Position numbers and translations under genes: made by a program. The notes under the pieces are model-generated. The model searched no databases and was not told the origin of the DNA. It saw only the letters and a list, made by a program, of their open reading frames with translations. A stretch of 28,190 nt of DNA from a virus, in IMG/VR virus record IMGVR_UViG_3300048839_001873, positions 1 through 28,190 of that record; one strand, 5' to 3'. Of the stretch, positions 1 to 5,179 are shown in pieces; position 1 is the stretch's first letter, and each line of letters begins with the position of its first letter.

Positions 1-4
1 TTGA

Positions 5-391
5 ATGAACGTTGCAGCCCAATCCGCGAGGGACTGGCTCGGTAAGGCCCATACCAGCATCATCGCGTGGTGGCTCCCTAAAGGTGCCGTAGTCGCTGCG
101 TTGTTCGCCCCGGTGTCGGCACGCGCGGCCGTTTGGTCCGCTGCGCTCATTTGGATGGGCACAGCGTGCATCCTCAATGCAAAGCGTTGCGGGCGCACGC
201 ACTGCCGCTACACGGGACCGTACTATCTCGCCATGATCCTTCCTGTGCTTGTGCTTGCATCCGGCCTCGCGTCAGCAAACTTCTACGGTTGGCTCGCGCT
301 TGCCGCTTTGATCGTCGGTGGCGGCTGGATCATTTGGTGGGCTACGGAACAAGCGTGGGGCGATTCTCGTAGTGCTAAGGATTGCTTCTAG
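5..391 (+). CDS. Small multi-pass membrane protein of unknown function
   Basis: This 128-residue protein is strongly hydrophobic, with likely membrane segments around residues 28-58 and two more across about 74-113. Between them lies a compact Cys/His cluster, CGRTHC at residues 62-67, followed by RYTGPYYL. This could bind a metal or simply be a conserved loop; I do not recognise the family with certainty and assign no function. The ATG at 5 is directly preceded in frame by a TGA at 2-4, so the start cannot lie further upstream in this frame. That TGA could also be the end of an upstream gene outside the window. The gene is separated from the phage genes by about 430 bases and a terminator, so it may be host flank rather than prophage. 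Confidence 0.6.
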   Translation: MNVAAQSARDWLGKAHTSIIAWWLPKGAVVAALFAPVSARAAVWSAALIWMGTACILNAKRCGRTHCRYTGPYYLAMILPVLVLASGLASANFYGWLALAALIVGGGWIIWWATEQAWGDSRSAKDCF

Positions 392-718
392 CTGATCTCG
401 ACTTGGCCGTGTTGCCACCTGATTTCGGGAACAATGGAGCGCAGCGGAGATTCAATACCCGATTCTTCTGTCAAGATCATTTTGGAACGTGAGACATTTT
501 TTGGTGAGACATTTTTCGGCGAGACGCAGTTGACCGGTTCAGCGTAATTTCGCGTCAAGCTCGGGCGAGGCGCGCTCGACGATCAGCAAGACCGACGCAC
601 GGGTCCTCCCTGGCGCAAAATGGTATGCGGGGGGCAATGGCCCGAAATTTCGCTACAGCCAGCCGCAAAATCTGAGTTACCAGTTACCACCCGACGTTGG
701 CGCCTGTGTGCCCTAGAG
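392..718. other. Intergenic stretch without a convincing gene
   Basis: No complete reading frame with a start and ribosome binding site is visible here. A start-less plus-strand frame is open from 534 to the TAG at 714-716 (about 60 codons) and reads somewhat like protein; it could be the tail end of a broken gene, but I do not recognise it. The stretch also carries 15-bp tandem repeats (489-533) and the first GTTACCA heptamers (676-689). As the gap between a possible host gene and the phage genes it is a candidate for the left boundary, but no attachment-site duplication can be tested inside this window. Confidence 0.5.
489..533. repeat. Three tandem copies of a 15-bp repeat
   Basis: Two near-identical 15-base units beginning GTGAGACATTTTT start at 489 and 504. 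A third, degenerate unit starts at 519 (GCGAGACG). The T-rich runs stand out from the GC-rich surroundings. Iterated end repeats of this kind occur in regulator binding arrays and at the termini of some insertion sequences. No transposase is present, so a relic of an element end is only one possibility. Confidence 0.6.
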
Positions 719-741
719 GCGCGCAACGGCGCGCTTTTTTT
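719..741 (+). terminator. Rho-independent terminator upstream of methyltransferase genes
   Basis: A perfect 6-bp stem (GCGCGC at 719-724 and 729-734) closes an AACG loop and is followed directly by seven T residues (735-741). This is a textbook intrinsic terminator on the plus strand. No annotated gene ends just before it, so it stops either readthrough from the left or a short untranslated transcript starting somewhere in 392-718. It isolates the methyltransferase genes from upstream transcription. Confidence 0.8.
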
Positions 742-765
742 CGCTAGGCCGCCTGGTAACCGCGC

Positions 766-793
766 GTGGTAACCCGCCGAAGCCAGTTACCAC
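766..793. promoter_or_regulatory. 8-bp inverted repeat, putative operator
   Basis: GTGGTAAC (766-773) and GTTACCAC (786-793) form a perfect 8-bp inverted repeat with a 12-base spacer. Arm centres are 20 bases apart, close to two helical turns, as expected for a dimeric regulator. It sits after the terminator and just before the methyltransferase start at 819, where any promoter for these genes must lie. No convincing -35/-10 pair is visible. Confidence 0.5.
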
Positions 794-818
794 CCGCCGC
801 GGTGCATCGCCGAACCAA

Positions 819-2210
819 ATGAAACCGCGACTGCCCGACGCGGTCGAGCATTGGCCGCTCGATCGGCTGAGCCCGTACGCGCGCAATGCCCGGACTCACG
901 ACGACGACCAGGTGGCGCAGATCGCAGCCTCGATCGTCGAATTCGGCTGGACCAATCCGATCCTGGTCGATGCGGAGGGCGGCATCGTTGCCGGCCACGG
1001 GCGGCTCCTTGCCGCACACAAGCTCGGCCTCGACACAGTCCCGGTGGTCGTCCTCGGTCACATCACACCGGCCCAGCGGCGCGCTTACGTCATCGCCGAT
1101 AACAAGCTCGCGCTCAATGCCGGCTGGAACGAGGAACTGCTCGCAGCCGAGCTGCATGCGCTGAATGGCGACGGCTTCGACCTTGCGCTCACCGGCTTCT
1201 CGGAGACCGAGCTCGATGCGCTCCTGGCGCCGCTCGGCGAGGAGACGGATGCCGCGGACGGTGTCGGCGAGGACGCTGCAGACGAGATGCCGGCACCGCC
1301 ACGCGAGCCAATCTCGCGCGCGGGCGATCTCTGGCTGATCGGCAATCACCGCCTGCTGTGCGGCGATGGCACCGACCCTGCGGCCGTGGCGCGCGTCATG
1401 AACGGCGAGCGCGCCGCGCTCGTCTTCACGTCGCCGCCCTACGGTAATCAGCGCGACTACACGACCGGCGGCGTGGGCGATTGGGACACGCTGATGCGCG
1501 GCGTGTTCGCCGAGCTGCCGGTCACGGAGGCCGCTCAGGTTCTGATCAATCTCGGTCTCATTCACCGGGACAACGAATGGCAGCCCTATTGGCAAGCCTG
1601 GCTCGATTGGATGCGCGAGCAGGGCTGGCGCCGCTTCGGCTTCTACGTCTGGGACCAGGGACCGGGATTGCCAGGCGATTGGAACGGACGCCTGGCGCCG
1701 GCTTTCGAGTTCGTCTTTCACTTCAATCGCAAGGCCCGCAAGCCGAACAAGATCGTGCCCTGCAAATGGGCCGGCCACGTCAACGACACGCATGGCGGCA
1801 TCCGCCACAAGGACGGGCATGTCGGCGAGTGGACGCATGCCGGACAGGGCGTCCAGGACACGCGCATCCCGGACAACGTCATCCGCATCACGCGGCACAA
1901 GGCGCGCGGCATCGAGACCGAGCACCCCGCGGTTTTCCCGGTCGCGCTGCCGGAATTCGTGATGCGCGCCTACAGCAACGAACGGGACATCGTCTATGAG
2001 CCGTTCGCCGGCTCGGGCACCGCCATCATCGCGGCGGAACGCGCCGGCCGGCGCATGAGGGCAATCGAGATCGCGCCCGAATACGTCGATGTCACGCTGC
2101 GCCGATGGCGCAAGCTCTTCCCTGACCAGCCAGTGAAACTCGATGGCGAAGGCCAAACCTTCGAAGCGGTCGCGCGTCAGCGTGGGGTCGCAATCCCAGC
2201 CGACGACTGA
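819..2210 (+). CDS. ParB-like/DNA methyltransferase fusion (TSPPY type)
   Basis: This 463-residue protein joins a ParB/sulfiredoxin-like N-terminal domain (about residues 9-125, with NARTH near 23-27 and AGHGR at 58-62) to a DNA methyltransferase. The catalytic motif IV is TSPPY at 204-208 and the S-adenosylmethionine motif I is FAGSGT at 396-401. Motif IV before motif I marks a beta-class enzyme. The TSPPY form is common in N4-cytosine enzymes, although it does not prove the modified base. No restriction endonuclease lies nearby, so this looks like an orphan phage modification enzyme, perhaps for anti-restriction. The ATG at 819 lacks a clear ribosome binding site and the frame stays open upstream, so the start is uncertain. 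The 3' end overlaps the next methyltransferase by 68 bases. Confidence 0.9.
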   Translation: MKPRLPDAVEHWPLDRLSPYARNARTHDDDQVAQIAASIVEFGWTNPILVDAEGGIVAGHGRLLAAHKLGLDTVPVVVLGHITPAQRRAYVIADNKLALNAGWNEELLAAELHALNGDGFDLALTGFSETELDALLAPLGEETDAADGVGEDAADEMPAPPREPISRAGDLWLIGNHRLLCGDGTDPAAVARVMNGERAALVFTSPPYGNQRDYTTGGVGDWDTLMRGVFAELPVTEAAQVLINLGLIHRDNEWQPYWQAWLDWMREQGWRRFGFYVWDQGPGLPGDWNGRLAPAFEFVFHFNRKARKPNKIVPCKWAGHVNDTHGGIRHKDGHVGEWTHAGQGVQDTRIPDNVIRITRHKARGIETEHPAVFPVALPEFVMRAYSNERDIVYEPFAGSGTAIIAAERAGRRMRAIEIAPEYVDVTLRRWRKLFPDQPVKLDGEGQTFEAVARQRGVAIPADD

Positions 2211-3441
2211 GCCACTGCAAGTTGAGAGCTGGCCGATCGAGCGGCTCCTGCCGTATGCGGCGAACGCTCGAACGCATCCCGAAGAGCAGGTCGCACAGAT
2301 CGCCGGCTCGATCGCGGAGTTTGGGTTCAACGTACCGTGCCTTGTGGACGAGCGCGGCGTCTTGGTCGCGGGTCATGGCCGCGTGCTTGGCGCGATGCGG
2401 CTCGGGTTGCAGCAGGTCCCGGTGATCCGGCTCGGGCACCTGACCGACGCCCAGGCGCGCGCGTTCCGGCTCGCCGATAACCGCATCGCGCTTAATGCCG
2501 GCTGGGATGATGCGCTCCTGTCCGCGGAGCTTGAGCGGCTGAAGGAGGACGGCGTCAACCTCGAGCTGTTGGGCTTTGCCGAGGACGAACTCGACCGGCT
2601 GCTCGACGCGCTCGACGCAGGCGGAGCATCCGAGGAAGAGGAAGACGTTCCCGAACCACCGACGCAAGCCGTCACCCGTCCGGGTGATCTTTGGTTGCTT
2701 GGATCGCACCGTCTTCTGTGTGGCGATGCCACCGTCGCAACCGATGTCGAGCGGCTACTCGATGGGGCGCGACCGCACCTGATGGTGACCGACCCGCCTT
2801 ACGGGGTCGATTACGATCCCAACTGGCGAGTCGAGTCCGGTGTTTCCTCGACCGCGCGGCCTGGAAAGGTCAACAACGACGACCGCGCCGATTGGCGCGA
2901 GGCCTGGAGCCTGTTTCCCGGTGATGTCGCTTACGTCTGGCACTCCGGGATCCACGCACGGACGGTCGCGGAGAGTCTCGATGCTTGCGGCCTCCTGATC
3001 AGGGCGCAGATCGTATGGGCCAAGCCACGCCTGGTGCTCTCCCGCGGAGATTACCACTGGCAGCATGAACCGTGCTTCTACGCAGTGCGCAAGGGAGCGA
3101 GCGGCCACTGGCAGGGCGCGCGCGACCAAACCACGTTATGGACCATCGCCACCGGCGAGAACGACGAGGCGACCGAGCACGGAACGCAGAAGCCGGTCGA
3201 GTGCATGCGCCGGCCGCTCGTCAACAACAGCGCGAAGGGCGATCTCGTCTATGAGCCCTTCGCCGGATCGGGTTCGACACTGATCGCTGCCGCGTCCGTC
3301 GGCCGCGTTTGCCTCGCCATAGAAATCGACCCGCGCTATTGCGACGTTACTATCGAGCGCTGGCAGCGCCACACCGGGAAAGCGGCATCACTCGCAAGCG
3401 ATGGGCGGGGCTTTGATGAGGTGAAGGGCGAGCGATTGTAG
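2143..3441 (+). CDS. ParB-like/DNA methyltransferase fusion (DPPY type)
   Basis: This 432-residue paralogue of the preceding gene has the same architecture: a Lys/Ser-rich leader (1-25), a ParB-like domain (about 26-145, AGHGR at 76-80), then a beta-class methyltransferase with DPPY at 217-220, HGTQKPVE at 346-353 and FAGSGS at 373-378. DPPY is the usual motif IV of N6-adenine enzymes, so the pair may modify different bases. The start inside the upstream gene has no strong ribosome binding site, which suggests coupled translation. If translation began later, only the unstructured leader would be lost. The gene is followed by a large inverted repeat at 3442-3507 that separates it from the convergent minus-strand cluster. 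N6-adenine specificity is inferred from the motif only. Confidence 0.9.
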   Translation: MAKAKPSKRSRVSVGSQSQPTTEPLQVESWPIERLLPYAANARTHPEEQVAQIAGSIAEFGFNVPCLVDERGVLVAGHGRVLGAMRLGLQQVPVIRLGHLTDAQARAFRLADNRIALNAGWDDALLSAELERLKEDGVNLELLGFAEDELDRLLDALDAGGASEEEEDVPEPPTQAVTRPGDLWLLGSHRLLCGDATVATDVERLLDGARPHLMVTDPPYGVDYDPNWRVESGVSSTARPGKVNNDDRADWREAWSLFPGDVAYVWHSGIHARTVAESLDACGLLIRAQIVWAKPRLVLSRGDYHWQHEPCFYAVRKGASGHWQGARDQTTLWTIATGENDEATEHGTQKPVECMRRPLVNNSAKGDLVYEPFAGSGSTLIAAASVGRVCLAIEIDPRYCDVTIERWQRHTGKAASLASDGRGFDEVKGERL

Positions 3442-3507
3442 GCCTGAACGGCAAAGCGCCGTCGGGTTTGCCGCCGACGGCGCTTCGAAATTCGATCCGG
3501 TTCAGGC
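3442..3507. terminator. Nested inverted repeat between convergent genes
   Basis: An inner 12-bp perfect stem (3454-3465 with 3474-3485, arm AAGCGCCGTCGG, 8-base loop) lies within an outer 8-bp stem (GCCTGAAC at 3442-3449 with GTTCAGGC at 3500-3507). The outer right arm overlaps the stop codon of the minus-strand DUF3489 gene. Position between converging genes suggests a bidirectional terminator, but neither side has a good T tract, so its efficiency is doubtful. Confidence 0.55.
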
Positions 3508-3780
3508 GATGCGATAGACGCGCCCGCGGCCTTCGACTTTCTCCGACTGCACGTTCAGGCCGAGCTTCTTTTTGAGGGCACCGGCAATCGCGCCACGGAC
3601 TGTGTGCGCTTGCCAATCGAACTTCTTCACGATCTCATCGATGGTGGCGCCGTCTGGACGCTGCAGCATTTCGATGAGTTGCGCCTGTTTGCTGTTGGCG
3701 CGTGTGCCGGGCGTCTTGGCTTTTGCTTGGACCTTCCGCTTCTGAGAGGTCTTGGTCTTTGCTTTGCTCGACTTGGGCAT
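3502..3780 (-). CDS. DUF3489 family small DNA-binding-like protein
   Basis: This 92-residue protein has a very basic Lys/Ser/Thr-rich N-terminus (residues 1-30), then a compact domain (31-92) that looks like the DUF3489 family. The pattern of an alpha-helical opening, TIDEIVKKFDW, a helix beginning HTVRGAI, and a terminal VEGRGRVYRI strand suggests a winged helix. A DNA-binding or regulatory role is inferred, not shown. The start is well supported by AAGGAG just upstream on the minus strand. It is the last gene of a three-gene minus-strand cluster that points away from the late operon. Proteins of this family are often found in alphaproteobacterial prophages near methyltransferases. Confidence 0.8.
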   Translation of the reverse strand: MPKSSKAKTKTSQKRKVQAKAKTPGTRANSKQAQLIEMLQRPDGATIDEIVKKFDWQAHTVRGAIAGALKKKLGLNVQSEKVEGRGRVYRIA

Positions 3781-3834
3781 CTGAGGCTCCTTCGTGGTCG
3801 GGCCGCGACCATCGCGACCCTTCTACGACCCCGA

Positions 3835-3854
3835 GCCCCGCATCGGAGCGGGGC
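3835..3854. other. Hairpin between two minus-strand genes
   Basis: GCCCCGC (3835-3841) and GCGGGGC (3848-3854) form a perfect 7-bp stem with a 6-base loop in the 93-base gap between the DUF3489 gene and its upstream neighbour. There is no T tract on either strand. It may be an RNA-processing or attenuation structure; the function is unknown. Confidence 0.35.
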
Positions 3855-3873
3855 GTAGAGGTGCGGAAGTCGA

Positions 3874-4119
3874 TCAGTCTTGACCCGACAGGACGCGGTC
3901 CATGGATTGCTGGAAGCTTTCGTTCGGGCGGGCTGTTTCCGCCGCGCGACGGATCGCGCCGAAAACAACAAGCTGCACGCGTCTGACGGCCTGTTCGAGT
4001 GTCTCGCCCGGCAAGATTTCGGCCTCGCAATTCGCGAGGAATTTTCGCAGCGCGGGCTCGCGTGCAGCGGCGACGCGGGCGCGAATCTCTGCGGGCGTGA
4101 GGCCGGACCAGTCTTCCAT
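3874..4119 (-). CDS. Small helical protein of unknown function
   Basis: This reading frame encodes 81 residues beginning MEDWSGLTPAEIR. The frame is open much further upstream, but the ATG at 4119 is preceded by an excellent ribosome binding site (GGAAGGAG, about 7 bases before the start), which decides the start. The protein is charged and almost entirely helix-prone, with no membrane segment, and carries one cysteine (C31). I do not recognise the family. It is the middle gene of the minus-strand cluster, 20 bases downstream of the 4140-4502 gene, and is presumably co-transcribed with it. Confidence 0.7.
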   Translation of the reverse strand: MEDWSGLTPAEIRARVAAAREPALRKFLANCEAEILPGETLEQAVRRVQLVVFGAIRRAAETARPNESFQQSMDRVLSGQD

Positions 4120-4139
4120 GGCAATGCTCCTTCCGGTTG

Positions 4140-4502
4140 TTAGGCGCTCGCTTCGGCCACGATCTCCCAATCGGTGACGAGGCCGACAAGGTAGGGCAGT
4201 CCGCGCGGGATGCCGGTCTCGCGTGACGTGCGCCGATCGATCGTCCAGTTCATCCAGCGATCGACCGCGGCATCGATGGCGTCGGCGAGACCGCGCCCTT
4301 CGAACAGTCCGTTGGCCACATCGTCCGCGAAATGCCGGCCATGGCGGCAGTCGAGGAAATCGCGAACCCCGATTTCGGAGCACCCGGTCGCCTCGGCGAT
4401 GGCCCGCATGGCGAGCGGCCAGGCTTCGACGGGATCGGCGTGGTGGCGGATGGTGCCAAAGAAGCCCCAGGCTTCGTTGTTGCTCGGCAGGACCTTGGTC
4501 AT
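4140..4502 (-). CDS. Conserved phage-type protein of unknown function
   Basis: The frame could start at 4532, but the ATG at 4502 has a good ribosome binding site (GGAGAG, 6 bases upstream) and gives a 120-residue soluble protein beginning MTKVLPSNNEAWGFF. It has several Trp, Asp and His residues and a mix of predicted helices. I see no known catalytic motif and do not recognise a named family. It is the first gene of the minus-strand cluster and is divergent from the terminase genes, with the intervening 119 bases likely holding promoters for both directions. Early or regulatory function is possible from position only. Confidence 0.7.
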   Translation of the reverse strand: MTKVLPSNNEAWGFFGTIRHHADPVEAWPLAMRAIAEATGCSEIGVRDFLDCRHGRHFADDVANGLFEGRGLADAIDAAVDRWMNWTIDRRTSRETGIPRGLPYLVGLVTDWEIVAEASA

Positions 4503-4621
4503 GGCGCTCTCCGTTTTGATGGCGCCATACACGCGCTGCTTCCGACGGAAGCCAAGTCAATAATCGCGCGGACTGCATCTTTTTCCGCGGCATGTCGCGG
4601 TGCAAACCGGCCCTGACCTGA
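4503..4621. promoter_or_regulatory. Divergent control region with 15-bp palindrome
   Basis: Between the minus-strand cluster and the terminase genes lies a perfect palindrome, GCTTCCG-A-CGGAAGC, at 4538-4552. On the minus strand a weak promoter candidate surrounds it: TTGGCT at 4555-4550 and TGTATG at 4531-4526, 18 bases apart, with the palindrome inside the spacer. This suits an operator. Because lambda-type cos sites also lie just upstream of the small terminase gene, a packaging-site role is an alternative. A nine-codon reading frame (4592-4621) ends in TGA directly against the terminase ATG. Confidence 0.45.
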
Positions 4622-5179
4622 ATGGGAATCTCGATCCGCGCTTATGCCAAGGCACGTGGCGTAAGCCATGTGGCCGTGCTCAAGGCCGCCAAGGCCGGAC
4701 GCATCCCGCTTGAGCCTGATGGTACGATCGACCCGGCGAAAGCCGACGCCGCCTGGCAGCGCTCCACCGATCCTGGCCGCTCGAAAGCAAAGCTGAAGGC
4801 GCCTAACGAAAAACTTCGCCCGGTTGGCGAGGCTGCGCTCGGCTCGGTGCGCGAGACGCTGAAAGAGCAGGGCTTGCCCGCCGGTGGCAACGTCACCTTC
4901 GTCCAGGCCCGCACCGCGCACGAAATCGCCAAGGCCCATCTCGCTCGCCTGCGCCTGCAGCGCATGAAGGGCGAGCTCGTTGATCGCGCGCGGGCGACGG
5001 CGCTGGTGTTTCGGCTGGCACGCGAGGAACGGGACTCCTGGCTCAACTGGCCGGCTCGGGTCGCGGCCCTGATCGCGGCCGATCTCGGTGTCGAGGCGCA
5101 CGCGGTCCAGAAACTCATAGAGACGCATGTCCGCGGTCACCTCGCCGAGCTCGCCGAGATCCGGCCAGAGCTCCGCTGA
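4622..5179 (+). CDS. terS: Terminase small subunit (Nu1-like)
   Basis: This 185-residue protein begins with a helix-turn-helix-like segment (residues 1-45, SIRAYAKARGVSHVAVLKAA) typical of Nu1/DNA-packaging small subunits. A charged linker and a helical region (about 90-185) with the pattern AHEIAKAHLARLRLQRMKGE follow; this region occurs in small subunits that pair with GpA-type large terminases. It should bind the packaging site and recruit the large subunit. An in-frame TGA at 4619-4621 directly precedes the ATG, fixing the earliest start; no strong ribosome binding site is seen. The 3' end overlaps the large-subunit gene by 53 bases in another frame, which supports coupled expression. Confidence 0.85.
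   Translation: MGISIRAYAKARGVSHVAVLKAAKAGRIPLEPDGTIDPAKADAAWQRSTDPGRSKAKLKAPNEKLRPVGEAALGSVRETLKEQGLPAGGNVTFVQARTAHEIAKAHLARLRLQRMKGELVDRARATALVFRLAREERDSWLNWPARVAALIAADLGVEAHAVQKLIETHVRGHLAELAEIRPELR

Larger units (their letters stand above)
676..793. repeat. Five copies of heptamer GTTACCA/TGGTAAC
   Basis: GTTACCA occurs in direct orientation at 676-682, 683-689 and 786-792, and its complement TGGTAAC at 754-760 and 767-773. Five exact copies of a heptamer within 118 bases of GC-rich DNA is far above expectation. The copies straddle the terminator at 719-741 and end 26 bases before the first methyltransferase start. This pattern suits an operator for a DNA-binding regulator, perhaps autoregulation of the methyltransferases, but the binding protein is unknown. 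Confidence 0.6.

Noticed and set aside
534-716. A ~60-codon start-less plus-strand frame as a gene remnant
   Set aside because: It reads somewhat like protein but has no start, no ribosome binding site and no recognisable similarity, so it is not listed as a pseudogene.
744-2330. A 528-codon minus-strand open frame opposite the first methyltransferase
   Set aside because: It is a shadow of a GC-rich coding region: the translation is Arg/Asp/Val-rich without domains, while the plus strand has clear methyltransferase motifs.
3874-4605. A 243-codon minus-strand protein starting at 4605
   Set aside because: The upstream part is an Arg-rich shadow of the 4140-4502 gene; GGAAGGAG before the ATG at 4119 marks the real start.
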